Assembly: GCA_937912025.1 (NCBI GenBank)
Contig: CALDOZ010000009.1
Coordinates: 1-64,000, forward strand
Source of the DNA: an uncultured Clostridia bacterium
GTDB lineage: Bacteria; Bacillota; Clostridia; Christensenellales; Borkfalkiaceae
Length of the DNA stretch: 64,000 bases
Direction of reading: 5' to 3'
Part shown: piece by piece, positions 17,844 to 27,335 of the stretch
How the letters are laid out: every line of letters begins with the position of its first letter
How positions within the stretch are numbered: position 1 is the first letter of the stretch
Notes under the pieces: model-generated
Database searches by the model: none
Seen by the model: the letters and a program-made list of their open reading frames with translations, nothing else
What the model was told of the DNA's origin: nothing
Position numbers and translations under genes: made by a program

Positions 17844-18662
17844 TTAAAATAACGACGGCGACAATAATAAATCGTACCCGCCTTCTTTTTCAAAATTGAC
17901 GTTGCCTTTACCTATCAAAACGTTACTATATATATTCTTAGTAACGCCGTTATATATCACTAGTTTATCAATAACGAAAATTTTTATATCACTTTTACCT
18001 GTAACGGTTGAAATTGAAAGGCTTTTAACGTAATTTTTTAAAATATTCAATTTGCTAAGTTCATCGCCCGCCCTTTTAGATAAAACGATTATAGGCAGTC
18101 CGCTTGCTCCGTCAAATAACCTATTACCGCTATCAATATACCCGTTAATTTTATATTTTTTGTTATTGCAAACTATTTCGCACCGCCTTACAAACGGCGC
18201 TATATCTCTACTTTTTAGTAAATCAGTTACGAGTTTAGATGTTATTTTAGTTAATATAAAAACTATTAAAATACTAATACCAATTGGCATAAACGAGTTG
18301 TAATTTAAAGAAAAATACCTTTCGTAATCAATATCGGCAAAGTTAAACAGCGCTATTATAACTCCACCGCCAAGCGCGGTAAATAACAAAAAGAATAAAT
18401 AAGTTTTAACTGCTTGAATATACCCGTCAAACTTGCCTGACGTTACAACCATAAGCGCGCCTAATAAAATCTTTATAATAACTGTAAAAATAAACTTCAT
18501 ATCAAATAAAGGCATAATAACGGCGACCGCCGTACCTATAACGCTTGATATACTAAGCCTTAAAAAACTCGTTCTTACTCTACTGCATTTTAAACTTACT
18601 TTAAGTAGCAAATAGTCTATTATAAGGTTATCGATAATAACGTATTCAATATACACTTGCAT
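17844..18662 (-). CDS. spoIIGA: Sporulation sigma-E factor processing peptidase SpoIIGA
   Basis: Membrane-embedded aspartic protease that, triggered by SpoIIR from the forespore, cleaves pro-SigE. The N-terminal half has five or so membrane helices; the catalytic domain shows GYIDSGNRL (active Asp about 182). I prefer the ATG at 18662 (MQVYIEYVIIDN), which fits the family start; a GTG six bases upstream is possible. Divergence in the rest is normal for this family. It precedes sigE by 8 bases. Confidence 0.94.
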   Translation of the reverse strand: MQVYIEYVIIDNLIIDYLLLKVSLKCSRVRTSFLRLSISSVIGTAVAVIMPLFDMKFIFTVIIKILLGALMVVTSGKFDGYIQAVKTYLFFLLFTALGGGVIIALFNFADIDYERYFSLNYNSFMPIGISILIVFILTKITSKLVTDLLKSRDIAPFVRRCEIVCNNKKYKINGYIDSGNRLFDGASGLPIIVLSKRAGDELSKLNILKNYVKSLSISTVTGKSDIKIFVIDKLVIYNGVTKNIYSNVLIGKGNVNFEKEGGYDLLLSPSLF

Positions 18663-18693
18663 AGCCACTTTATTTTACTAAAACTTAAAAACA

Positions 18694-18730
18694 AAAAAAG
18701 AGCAAGTTTTGAAATAACCTGCTCTTTTTT
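18694..18730 (-). terminator. Terminator after the gene at 18796
   Basis: Stem AAAAAAGAGCA (18694-18704) with TGCTCTTTTTT (18720-18730) between the unknown membrane protein gene and spoIIGA. It isolates the sporulation cluster from nrdR. Confidence 0.85.
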
Positions 18731-18795
18731 GTCTTATGCAAAAATGCTCATTTATTTAATTTAGTTTTATTGCGCCAACTTTCACGCGTCTACCA

Positions 18796-19536
18796 TCAAT
18801 CATTATCTCTTATAGAACTTTTAAAGGTAGATTGCTCATCTTTAACGTTTAAAATTGAGTTTGGGTTTGACGTAATTTTTTCGTCGTCAACGTCAATTAA
18901 GCCCGCAACCGTTTTTTCGCCTTCAATTTTATAATCTATAACAGTACCGTCAGCCTTTAAATACACAATTTCACGCACGTTGATTTGCGTTTTAAAACCT
19001 ATTGAAATTTCGCCGTAAACAAGCGACTTAGTCGTAGAACCATTTTCGTCATCAATATCGTCGGCATCGTAAATTTTAAACCAACCGTGTTGACTTTGTT
19101 TTAAATCGTCACTATGAAGTTTAAAGCTACCTACGTCGCGCGAAGAACCGTTTTTAACTTCAATAACCGTTTGAGTTTCGTAAAAGTCTGATAAGTTAAC
19201 CCAAATTTCGTTAAGATTTTTATAACTGCCTACAATTTCAGTTTGAACGTAAAGCGTTAAATCTTCACCATCGGTGTTTCTTTGTTTTTGAACTTTCCAA
19301 TAATTATTAGGATTGCCTTTTTTATCAAAAGAACCTTTAAATGCAGAAAGGCAAAAAACGTGATAATCTTTGGGGTTTGCAGGCGCTTGCGTGTCGATAA
19401 CGAAAGCCACGCAAAACAAGAAAAACAAACATGCAAGCGTTACTGAAAGTATTTTTATAAGCGTACTTTTTTTAATTATAGTTTTTTCTTTAACGTTAGT
19501 TTTATTTTGTTGTTCTTTTAATTTTTTATTAGCCAT
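18796..19536 (-). CDS. Membrane-anchored protein of unknown function, coupled to nrdR
   Basis: I do not recognise the family. The 246 residues begin with a Lys-rich cytoplasmic tail (about 1-28), one transmembrane helix (about 28-48, LIKILSVTLACLFFLFCVAFV) and a mainly beta, aromatic-rich external domain (YWKVQKQRN, EIWVNLSDFYE, GWFKIYDADD) that resembles a carbohydrate-binding or discoidin-like sandwich in pattern only. The ATG is two bases after the nrdR stop with AAAGG as SD, so it is co-expressed with nrdR. It is followed by a terminator. Confidence 0.7.
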   Translation of the reverse strand: MANKKLKEQQNKTNVKEKTIIKKSTLIKILSVTLACLFFLFCVAFVIDTQAPANPKDYHVFCLSAFKGSFDKKGNPNNYWKVQKQRNTDGEDLTLYVQTEIVGSYKNLNEIWVNLSDFYETQTVIEVKNGSSRDVGSFKLHSDDLKQSQHGWFKIYDADDIDDENGSTTKSLVYGEISIGFKTQINVREIVYLKADGTVIDYKIEGEKTVAGLIDVDDEKITSNPNSILNVKDEQSTFKSSIRDND

Positions 19537-19538
19537 AA

Positions 19539-19991
19539 TTAACCTTTAGTAAGTTTTTCAAGTTCGCGCATAAACGTTGAAATATCTTTAAACGAACGAT
19601 ATACCGAAGCAAAGCGAACGTACGCTACTTCATCAATGTTTTTAAGACCGTTCATAACCATTTCGCCAATTTCTTTACTAGTTACTTCTTGATCTAAAGT
19701 GTTATAAACTTGTTTTTGCACGTCTTCAACAAGTTTATCAATTTTATACATAGGAACGGGGCGTTTTTCACACGCCTTTATAATACCGCTTTTAATTTTA
19801 CCTGGGTCGAACGCCTCACGGTTACCACCGTTTTTAATAACTAAAACGGGAGTCGTTTCAACAGTTTCGTAAGTAGTAAAACGTCTTCCACACTTAGTGC
19901 ATTCGCGACGACGACGAATCATAGTGTTTTCATCAGTCGAGCGAGAATCTATAACTTTACTATCGGTACAACCGCAATACATACATTTCAT
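19539..19991 (-). CDS. nrdR: Transcriptional repressor NrdR
   Basis: Nucleotide-sensing repressor of ribonucleotide reductase genes. N-terminal zinc ribbon (MKCMYCGCTDSKV with a second pair in CTKCGRRFTTYE) and a C-terminal ATP-cone (about 45-140; VIKNGGNREAFDPGKIKSG). 150 residues is typical. SD AGAGG. Its promoter has a palindrome between -35 and -10 (20015-20029). Target boxes are visible before nrdD at 2385-2434. Confidence 0.97.
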   Translation of the reverse strand: MKCMYCGCTDSKVIDSRSTDENTMIRRRRECTKCGRRFTTYETVETTPVLVIKNGGNREAFDPGKIKSGIIKACEKRPVPMYKIDKLVEDVQKQVYNTLDQEVTSKEIGEMVMNGLKNIDEVAYVRFASVYRSFKDISTFMRELEKLTKG

Positions 19992-20009
19992 AATTACACC
20001 TCTTAATGT

Positions 20010-20038
20010 ATTTTAACACTTTTAGTGTTATACTGCAA
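20010..20038 (-). promoter_or_regulatory. nrdR promoter with an operator-like palindrome in the spacer
   Basis: TTGCAG (minus sense, 20033-20038), 17-base spacer, TAAAAT (20010-20015). The spacer is filled by AACACT-AAA-AGTGTT, a perfect 15-base inverted repeat (20015-20029). The outer ACAC/GTGT resemble a NrdR box, but the distance between them is 5 rather than 8 bases, so it is not a canonical NrdR site. Confidence 0.7.
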
Positions 20039-20052
20039 GTGTTTTTATAATT

Positions 20053-21951
20053 TTATCTTTTTTTGTTAGCGTTTTTAGACGATAAACTGTTTCTATGTAC
20101 CTTTTCGCCATGAATATACTCTTTTTTACCCCTGACGCTATTTTTTTTAGGCTTATCCTCACGCGTTTTAGTGGGGTTTTTGTGAGAATTTTTATAATTA
20201 TTCGTATTATTTGCAAGCCCTGCTAAAATATACGCTTCATTAACTATTGCGCGGTTTTCAGGAAGTCTATATTGAAGTAGAGCGCGTTGCATTTTCTTTT
20301 CGTTTGAAGTTTTAGGAACGAAAACTTCTTTCATAGTATCTGGGTCGACACCCGTATAATACATACACGTTGCGCGCGTTGACGGAGTTGGATAAAAATC
20401 TTGAACTTGCTTTGGCATATAGCCTATGCTTTTAAGATAATCGGTTAACTCTACGGCGTCGCTTACGGTACAACCTGGGTGAGAAGAAATTAAATACGGC
20501 ACTAAAAATTGTTTTTTTCCTTCTTTTAAGTTGGCGCTTGTATACATTTTAGAAAATTCTTTATACACCGAAAATGACGGCTTATTCATAACTTTAAGAA
20601 CTTTATCTGAAATATGCTCGGGCGCTACTTTAAGTTGACCGCTTATGTGATGTTTAACAAGTTCTGGAAGTATTTCTTTATTTTTATCGTAAACGATATA
20701 ATCGTAACGTATTCCACTACGAATAAACACCTTTTTAACGCCTTTTATTGCGCGCGCTTTTCTAAGTAAGGAAATAAATCCGCTATGGTCTACCTTTAAA
20801 TTTTTACAAGGCGTGTTACCTATACAATATTTATTTTTACAAACACCGCAAGTTTGTTGTTTATCGCAAGCAGGCTCGCGAAAATTTGCAGACGGTCCTG
20901 ATAAATCGTGAATATACCCTTTAAAATCTTTATCATGAGTTAAAAGTTCAATTTCACTCAAAATACTTTGGTCACTACGCTTTTGAATGCGCCTACCCTG
21001 ATGGTAATTTATCGCGCAAAACGAACAACTTCCATAGCATCCCCTATGGCTTGTAACGGAAAACTTAACTTCTTCTATTGATTTTATACCGCCTTCGCTC
21101 TCGTAAGACGGGTGATAACTGCGCATATACGGAAAAGAATATATCTTGTCCATTTGTTCTATCGTAAGCGGATACGCAGGCAAATTTTGAACTACCGTTT
21201 TCCCACATTTTTGTTTTTGAAAAAGAACGTTTGCGTTGATTGCGTCAGTATTTTTACTTTCCACGTTAAACGCTTTGGCATAATTTAATTTATCGCTAAT
21301 TATATCGTCGTAAGACGGCAATTTAACGTAACCTTTTTGTATAAACTGCTCTTCGTCAACGTTATCGTAACATACGACAGTACCTCTAACGTCTTTAATT
21401 TTGCTAAGTGGAATGCCCTTTTTAAGACGAGATAAAATATCCCAAAACGGATTTTCGCCCATACCGTAAATTAAAAGGTCGGCTCCGCTATCTGTTAAAA
21501 TTGACGGCATAATTTTATCCGCCCAATAATCGTAATGACTAAAACGGCGAAGAGACGCTTCAATACCGCCAATGATTACTGGCACGTCAGGAAACAACCT
21601 TTTAAGCGCTTTTGTATATACCGTAACTTGTCTATCAGGGCGCTTACCTTGCTTAGATAACGGCGAATAAACGTCCCCGTCGCGACGGCGCTTTGCCACG
21701 GTATAATTATTTACCATACTGTCAACTACACCGCTTGAAACAAGGTAGGCTATTTTAGGTTTATCAAAGGCAAAATAATCGCTATCGGCAAGCGGTTGCG
21801 GAATAATTCCCACGGAAAAGCCTTCGTTTTCAATAAGCCTTGCTATAACGGCGTGGCCGTAAGTAGGGTGGTCGACGTACGCGTCCGACGCTATTAAAAC
21901 GAAGTCTAACTGCTCGCCGTTAGTTTCTTTTTTAGATATAGGTAAAAACAT
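20053..21951 (-). CDS. YgiQ family radical SAM protein
   Basis: Large radical SAM protein of the UPF0313/YgiQ family. The 632 residues include the N-terminal YgiQ domain (MFLPISKKE, then FVLIASDAYVDHPTYG), the radical SAM cluster CYGSCSFCAI (about 305-315), a further Cys-rich stretch (CDKQQTCGVCKNKYCIG) that may hold a second cluster, and a basic disordered tail (last 45 residues, Lys/Asn-rich). The reaction is not known. SD AAGGAT. It diverges from the DUF1294 gene across 35 bases. Confidence 0.93.
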   Translation of the reverse strand: MFLPISKKETNGEQLDFVLIASDAYVDHPTYGHAVIARLIENEGFSVGIIPQPLADSDYFAFDKPKIAYLVSSGVVDSMVNNYTVAKRRRDGDVYSPLSKQGKRPDRQVTVYTKALKRLFPDVPVIIGGIEASLRRFSHYDYWADKIMPSILTDSGADLLIYGMGENPFWDILSRLKKGIPLSKIKDVRGTVVCYDNVDEEQFIQKGYVKLPSYDDIISDKLNYAKAFNVESKNTDAINANVLFQKQKCGKTVVQNLPAYPLTIEQMDKIYSFPYMRSYHPSYESEGGIKSIEEVKFSVTSHRGCYGSCSFCAINYHQGRRIQKRSDQSILSEIELLTHDKDFKGYIHDLSGPSANFREPACDKQQTCGVCKNKYCIGNTPCKNLKVDHSGFISLLRKARAIKGVKKVFIRSGIRYDYIVYDKNKEILPELVKHHISGQLKVAPEHISDKVLKVMNKPSFSVYKEFSKMYTSANLKEGKKQFLVPYLISSHPGCTVSDAVELTDYLKSIGYMPKQVQDFYPTPSTRATCMYYTGVDPDTMKEVFVPKTSNEKKMQRALLQYRLPENRAIVNEAYILAGLANNTNNYKNSHKNPTKTREDKPKKNSVRGKKEYIHGEKVHRNSLSSKNANKKR

Positions 21952-21972
21952 ATAATAAAATCCTTAAAAGTA

Positions 21973-21980
21973 AACATACT
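21973..21980. promoter_or_regulatory. Overlapping divergent -10 elements, ygiQ and DUF1294
   Basis: Only 35 bases separate the two divergent starts. CATACT (21975-21980) is placed six bases before the plus-strand ATG at 21987, and its complement overlaps TATGTT (21973-21978) toward ygiQ. No good -35 is visible on either side, so the call is tentative. Confidence 0.4.
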
Positions 21981-21986
21981 TAGAGT

Positions 21987-22289
21987 ATGACTTTACTAAT
22001 TCAAATACTTACAATCGTATACGTTATAGCAATTAACGTTTACGCGTTTTTGCTCGTTAAATTTCAAAAAAAGCAAGAAGATGAATGCGGAAAAGAAAAA
22101 GTGCGTGACAGTAAACTATTAATTACCGCTTTGCTTGGCGGAGCGCTTGGAATTTTCGTATCCGTTTTCATTTTAAACTACCGTAAACACAGTATGTTTA
22201 TTATGGTAATAATGCCTGTTATAGCGGTGCTTAACGGTTATATAATTTATTTATTTTTTACTAGCGGTATAAACTATATTTTGTCGTAA
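21987..22289 (+). CDS. DUF1294 family membrane protein
   Basis: 100-residue protein with three or four hydrophobic helices. The central LLGGALGIFVSVFILNYRKH matches the DUF1294 signature (GGxxGxxxxxxxxRHK-like). Function unknown. There is no SD; a CATACT hexamer ends six bases before the ATG, suggesting a leaderless transcript. It converges on hprK with 22 bases between stops. Confidence 0.8.
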   Translation: MTLLIQILTIVYVIAINVYAFLLVKFQKKQEDECGKEKVRDSKLLITALLGGALGIFVSVFILNYRKHSMFIMVIMPVIAVLNGYIIYLFFTSGINYILS

Positions 22290-22311
22290 TAACTAATTTG
22301 TTTTTCACTTA

Positions 22312-23259
22312 TTACTTTTTACCAAAAGTTCTTGCTATAAGTTCGGCGGTTGCATCGTATCCCGTTTGGTCAAGGCGGTATTTACGCGCCGCCGTTTCTA
22401 TAATAACCGGAATGTTACGACCTGGCGATACGGGAATTACTATTTTAGGCTTTTTCATACCTAAAATATCTTTTGAAAGTTTAATGTCTCCAAGTCTTTC
22501 GTAATCTGCGCCGTCTTCCCATTTTACAAGTTCTATAATCATATCAACCGTTTTTTCAGGACGAATAGAGCCCGGTCCGTACATCGTTTGCACGTTTATA
22601 ATACCAATACCTCTAACCTCCATAAAATAGCGGATATTTTCAGGCGATTTACCAAGTAGTATCTCGCCCATATTTTTTATAATTACTGAATCGTCTGCAA
22701 CAAGGCGGTGTCCGCGAGTTATAAGTTCAAGCGCCGTTTCGCTCTTACCAATGCCAGCGTGTCCCGTTATAAGAACGCCAACGCCGAAAACTTCAACTAA
22801 TACGCCGTGAACAATTAAAGTTGGCGCTAAAAGTTCAGACTGATAAATTGTAAGTTCGTGCGATAATACCGTTGTTAATTGTTTTGATAAAAATAACGGA
22901 CAATTAAACTGCTTAGCGCATTTTAATATACTATCTAAAATTGACAAACTGTTAGAAATGACCATACAAGGCACGTCACGGCTAAACAGTTCGGTTAAAA
23001 CTTTTAACTGACCTTCTTGGCTAAGAGTTGAAAGATATTCGTGTTCGGCATTACCAATAAGTTGAACTCTATTATGGTCAAAATGCTCAAAATAACCCGT
23101 TAACTGAATACCCGGACGGTTTACGCTTATAGAATTAAGGGTAATAATTCCCCTTCCTTCAAATATAATTTCAAGGTTTAATGCGTTAGCAAACTGTTTT
23201 ACGCTTACAGTTTCCACGTTGCCTGAAAGGTCGCTAATTTCAGTATTAAATACGTTCAT
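22312..23259 (-). CDS. hprK: HPr kinase/phosphorylase
   Basis: Bifunctional enzyme that phosphorylates or dephosphorylates Ser46 of HPr and so controls carbon catabolite repression in Firmicutes. Walker A GHAGIGKSETAL (about 155) and the capping/phosphorylase signature EVRGIGIINVQTMYG (about 205) are intact; 315 residues is typical. SD GGAG. The start lies 14 bases inside the 3' end of uvrC, so the two are translationally linked. Confidence 0.97.
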   Translation of the reverse strand: MNVFNTEISDLSGNVETVSVKQFANALNLEIIFEGRGIITLNSISVNRPGIQLTGYFEHFDHNRVQLIGNAEHEYLSTLSQEGQLKVLTELFSRDVPCMVISNSLSILDSILKCAKQFNCPLFLSKQLTTVLSHELTIYQSELLAPTLIVHGVLVEVFGVGVLITGHAGIGKSETALELITRGHRLVADDSVIIKNMGEILLGKSPENIRYFMEVRGIGIINVQTMYGPGSIRPEKTVDMIIELVKWEDGADYERLGDIKLSKDILGMKKPKIVIPVSPGRNIPVIIETAARKYRLDQTGYDATAELIARTFGKK

Positions 23260-25069
23260 TTGAAAAATACTCCTTAATTTTTTTTGCGTGCGCTATTCCT
23301 ATGCCTTCAACTTTTATAAGTTCTTCAATAGTCGCGTTTTTGATGCTAACTATATCTTTAAAAGCGTTCATTAACGCGTCGCGTTTTTTCTTGCCTATAC
23401 CGTCAATTTGAGTAAGAATAGACTGTAAAGTCCTTTTACCCCTTAAATTTCTGTTAAACGTTATTGCAAACCTATGCGCCTCGTCGCGAATGCGTTGTAA
23501 CATTTTTAGACAATAATCGCTTTTTGAAAGTACGATAGCGTCTTTACTATACGGAACGAAAATTTCTTCTTCACGCTCGGCTAAGGCTATAAAATCAATA
23601 TCGTTTGCGTAAGTTTCAAACGCTTCTTTTACCGCAGTAAGTTGACCTTTACCACCGTCTATAATAATTAAATCGGGGCGAGGGAATTTTTCTTCTTCAT
23701 CCGTGCCAAGTTTAGATAAACGCCTTGTTAAAACTTCTTTTAAACACTCGAAATCGTTGTTGCCTTCAACCGTCTTGATTTTAAAGCGACGGTAATCGTC
23801 TTTACTTGGCTCACCGTCGATAAACACAGTCATCGCGCCAACTTTATCAACACCGCTTATATGCGAAATATCAAAGCATTCCATTCGCTTAGGATATCTT
23901 TTTAATTGCAACAATTCTTGCAAACGTTTGCACGCTAAAATGGTCATATCGTCTTTACGGCGAATTTTATCAATTTGCTTTTCTAAATAGTCTTGAGCGT
24001 TTTTATTTGACATATCTACAAGACGTTTTTTAACGCCTTGTTTAGGCACGGTAATCTCAACCTTGCTACCCTTTAAAAGTGACAAATACTCACCTATAAG
24101 CCCGTTATCGCCCGTTTCGATAGGTAAAATAATTTCGTCGGGCACTTCTCTCCCGGCCATATAAAACTGACCTATAAACGCAGTTAATCGTTCTCCGTCA
24201 GTTTGCGCTAACGTTTGCGCTGAGAACGACCTTGAACCTAAAACTCTACCGCTTCGCAAAAACAAAATATTGATGGCGCTTGATATTCCGTCGCTTGAAA
24301 CAGTTATAATATCGGCGCTGATAAATCTACTCATAGCGGTTATTCTTCGCTCTTTTATGCTAGATAGCATTTTAAGTCTATTGCGAAGTTCAACCGCCCT
24401 TTCAAACTCTTCGTTTTGAGCGCAAAGAAGCATTTTTTCAGTTAAAATTTTTTCGGCAACACTATCGTTTCCGCTTAAAAAGTCAACGGCTTTATTTACT
24501 TCTATTAAATACTCGTCTCGCGTACAATACTTAGAGCAAGGCGCTAAACATAATCCTATATGGTAATTAAGACATTCTTTGCGGGTTTTATCAATGCTAA
24601 GTTTATATTTACAAGGACGCACTTTAAACGCGTCTTTTATTATGCCTAAAACGTCGTTTACGTTAATACCGCACATAAACGGACCAAAGTATTTAGCCCC
24701 GTCGTTTATAGGTTTTCTAGATATGGTAAAAGTAGGATAATCATCTTTTAAATTTATTCTAACGTAAGGGTAAGCCTTATCGTCTTTAAGTAAAATATTG
24801 TATTTAGGTTTATGCTTTTTAATTAAATTGTTTTCAAGCGAAAGAGCATCGCGCTCGGTAGGGGTTATTATATAGTAAAAATCTTCTATATTCATAACCA
24901 TTTGCGCAACTTTTTCCGTTTTAAACCCATTTCTAAAATATTGTGTAACCCTGTTTTTTAAGTTCTTTGCTTTGCCAACGTAAATAACGTTACCGTCATT
25001 ATCAAGCATAACGTAAACACCGGGGTCTAACGGAAGTAATTTAATTTTCGCTTGAAGTTCACTCGTCAT
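23246..25069 (-). CDS. uvrC: Excinuclease ABC subunit C
   Basis: Makes both incisions in nucleotide excision repair. Domains in order: GIY-YIG nuclease (about 10-95, GVYVMLDNDGNVIYVGKAKN), Cys-containing linker, UVR motif (about 205, EEFERAVELRNRL), RNase H-like nuclease (MECFDISHISGVDKVG, IIDGGKGQL) and a C-terminal HhH pair. 607 residues is normal. It overlaps cca by 4 bases and hprK by 14. Confidence 0.97.
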   Translation of the reverse strand: MTSELQAKIKLLPLDPGVYVMLDNDGNVIYVGKAKNLKNRVTQYFRNGFKTEKVAQMVMNIEDFYYIITPTERDALSLENNLIKKHKPKYNILLKDDKAYPYVRINLKDDYPTFTISRKPINDGAKYFGPFMCGINVNDVLGIIKDAFKVRPCKYKLSIDKTRKECLNYHIGLCLAPCSKYCTRDEYLIEVNKAVDFLSGNDSVAEKILTEKMLLCAQNEEFERAVELRNRLKMLSSIKERRITAMSRFISADIITVSSDGISSAINILFLRSGRVLGSRSFSAQTLAQTDGERLTAFIGQFYMAGREVPDEIILPIETGDNGLIGEYLSLLKGSKVEITVPKQGVKKRLVDMSNKNAQDYLEKQIDKIRRKDDMTILACKRLQELLQLKRYPKRMECFDISHISGVDKVGAMTVFIDGEPSKDDYRRFKIKTVEGNNDFECLKEVLTRRLSKLGTDEEEKFPRPDLIIIDGGKGQLTAVKEAFETYANDIDFIALAEREEEIFVPYSKDAIVLSKSDYCLKMLQRIRDEAHRFAITFNRNLRGKRTLQSILTQIDGIGKKKRDALMNAFKDIVSIKNATIEELIKVEGIGIAHAKKIKEYFSNERI

Positions 25070-26379
25070 TTTATAACCTTTAACAAACTCTCTTTTTCGT
25101 TTTTATATTTTCCGTCTATTACGCCGTACAAAAGTTTTGTAAGCGCTTTTTTTATTTGCTCGCCTTTAAGCCCCACGCTTTCAACGTCCTTACCGTTTAC
25201 GGCAAGCATTTTAATAGTATAACACTCTCCGCTACTAATAACGTCGTTTGCTATACTTAATACTTCTTTACTCTTGTTTACTCTGTCGCTAACGTACAAT
25301 GGCGCGTGAGCCATACCGTCTGCAATTCTAACCTTTACAAGAAGCCTTAAAAAATCAATATCGTATCGCGATAAAAACCTTTTAACTTGCTCGCGCGTTG
25401 GAACGATATAAACGTCGTGTAGTTTTACTAAGTCTTTTACGGTTGATATAGTCTTATTATCCGCTTTAAGCCTACGCAAAACGTTTTCAGCAATTACGGC
25501 GCTCTTTTCTGGATGTCCGTAAAAATGCCCTCTACCAAAATTATCTACGCTGTAACAATTAGGCTTAGCAATATCGTGAAATAGACAAGCAAATCTTGCA
25601 ATTTTATCTTTTTCGCACGATGACACGCTTTTTACGATATGTGTGTACACGTCGTAAGCGTGGTATTTGCTTTTTTGATTAAAATCGTTACATTCTTCAA
25701 GTTCAGGAATAATAGTAAAAATTACACGTTTAAACTTAATTAAAACTTCTTCGACGTAATCGCCCGTTAAAAGTTTTGTCAGTTCAACTAAAATTCTCTC
25801 GCTTGAAATGTTTTTTAATAAATGAGCGTGTTTAATTATAGCCTTTGCCGTTTCTTTTTCAATGGTAAACCCAAGCGTTGAAGAAAACCTAAGCGCTCTT
25901 AAAATTCGTAAAGCGTCTTCTGTAAATCTTTGATTAGGGTCGCCTACCGCGCGAATAATTTTACTGTTGCAGTCATCTTGTCCGCCGTAAGGGTCAACTA
26001 TCCCTTCGTCGTCGTTATACGCCATAGCGTTGATTGTAAAATCACGACGCATTAAGTCTTTTTCAACTTCTGAAACGAACTCAACTTTTTCAGGGTGGCG
26101 GTTGTCAACGTAATCAGCGTCAATTCTAAAAGTAGTTATTTCTATATGCTCGCCGTCAATTATAACGGTAACCGTGCCGTGCTTTAACCCCGTTGGAATT
26201 ACTTTATACTCCTTAAAAATTTGCATGACCTTAGTAGGCTTAGCCGAAGTCGTAACGTCGGTATCGCTTACGGTACGGTTTAAATACCCGTCCCTTACAG
26301 CCCCGCCAACAGCGTACGCTTTATAACCGTTTCGTATTAAAATGTCAATCGCTTTTTTGGCGGAAGAAGAAAGTTTCAT
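25066..26379 (-). CDS. cca: CCA tRNA nucleotidyltransferase with HD domain
   Basis: Class II nucleotidyltransferase. The head contains YAVGGAVRDGYLNRTVSDTDV (the GG-DxD catalytic pattern) and RRDFTINAMAYNDDEG; the body has LRALRFSSTLGF; an HD-type domain follows (HAYDVYTHIV, CLFHDIAKP) and a tail to residue 437. It adds or repairs CCA ends; the HD domain gives possible phosphohydrolase activity. A poly(A) polymerase role cannot be excluded but is less likely. It is 2 bases from whiA. Confidence 0.92.
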   Translation of the reverse strand: MKLSSSAKKAIDILIRNGYKAYAVGGAVRDGYLNRTVSDTDVTTSAKPTKVMQIFKEYKVIPTGLKHGTVTVIIDGEHIEITTFRIDADYVDNRHPEKVEFVSEVEKDLMRRDFTINAMAYNDDEGIVDPYGGQDDCNSKIIRAVGDPNQRFTEDALRILRALRFSSTLGFTIEKETAKAIIKHAHLLKNISSERILVELTKLLTGDYVEEVLIKFKRVIFTIIPELEECNDFNQKSKYHAYDVYTHIVKSVSSCEKDKIARFACLFHDIAKPNCYSVDNFGRGHFYGHPEKSAVIAENVLRRLKADNKTISTVKDLVKLHDVYIVPTREQVKRFLSRYDIDFLRLLVKVRIADGMAHAPLYVSDRVNKSKEVLSIANDVISSGECYTIKMLAVNGKDVESVGLKGEQIKKALTKLLYGVIDGKYKNEKESLLKVIK

Positions 26380-26380
26380 A

Positions 26381-27328
26381 TTAATTAGATATATTTTTTG
26401 CTATTTCGTTAAGTTTTCTTAATCTATGGTTCATACAACTTTTTGATACGCCTTGCATTTCGGCAAGTTCTTCTAAAGTTGCATCTGGATTTTCTAGTCT
26501 TAGTTTAGCGGTATCTTGCAAGCCCTTGTTAAGACCTTCAATTCCTATAGTTTGAATTATTACGTTTATACTTTTAATTTGTTTAAGCGAAGCGTCGATT
26601 TGCTTGTTTAAATTACCAATTTCGCAATTAACTTTGCGATTAGTGTCGTTTCTAATATCTTTTTCAATAATAACGTCTTTGACTTCAAAACAACATTTAG
26701 TAGCGCCCATATACGCTAAAATATCGCTAATTTCTTCGCCGTTTTTAAAATAAATTACGAAATTATCTTTGCGCTCGATAAGTTTTGGTAAAAAACCTTG
26801 GCTTGTGAGTAACGACGCAAAATCATCGGCAGTTTGGTATTTTGAAAATACAAATTCAAGATGATATCCGTTATTGTGTTTACTACTATCAAGCGGAACG
26901 GTAACGCTACCGCTACCTATAAAAGCGCCTTTAACGTACGCTTTTTTGCAACACTCGTTTTCAGTAAGATATTTATCTATTGCAAGGTTTAATATAATTC
27001 CGTCGTTTTCAATAGAAATTATACCAAGTTCAACCATAATTGCTAAACTGTTTTGATTAACTACTGAAAAAGAGTATTTGTTACGCCCAGAAAGTTTGTC
27101 TACTACTTCATTAGTTTTTCCGTCAACACCGTAAATAGTTTTAACTATTGAGTAAAAAACGTCAGACGCTAATTTGTTTTCTGTAATAATTTCAAAACCG
27201 ACGTTTGAATTTTCAACCGCCACCGCGCCAGCACCCCTAACGAACGCCGATAGCGCTGAGATTTGACAACAAGGTCCGCCTAAACCTTTATTTAATATTT
27301 CGTTTTTAACTTTTTCTGAAAAGGTCAT
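26381..27328 (-). CDS. whiA: DNA-binding protein WhiA
   Basis: WhiA joins a LAGLIDADG-homing-endonuclease-like fold (about 1-200) to a C-terminal HTH (about 270-310, TLEELAEMQGVSKSCMNHRL). In Firmicutes it affects cell division and chromosome segregation and has no nuclease activity. 315 residues is typical. SD AGGTGA lies over the end of the PHP gene. The usual yvcK/rapZ neighbours are absent here; hprK is within the same cluster. Confidence 0.96.
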   Translation of the reverse strand: MTFSEKVKNEILNKGLGGPCCQISALSAFVRGAGAVAVENSNVGFEIITENKLASDVFYSIVKTIYGVDGKTNEVVDKLSGRNKYSFSVVNQNSLAIMVELGIISIENDGIILNLAIDKYLTENECCKKAYVKGAFIGSGSVTVPLDSSKHNNGYHLEFVFSKYQTADDFASLLTSQGFLPKLIERKDNFVIYFKNGEEISDILAYMGATKCCFEVKDVIIEKDIRNDTNRKVNCEIGNLNKQIDASLKQIKSINVIIQTIGIEGLNKGLQDTAKLRLENPDATLEELAEMQGVSKSCMNHRLRKLNEIAKNISN

Positions 27329-27335
27329 ACTTCAC

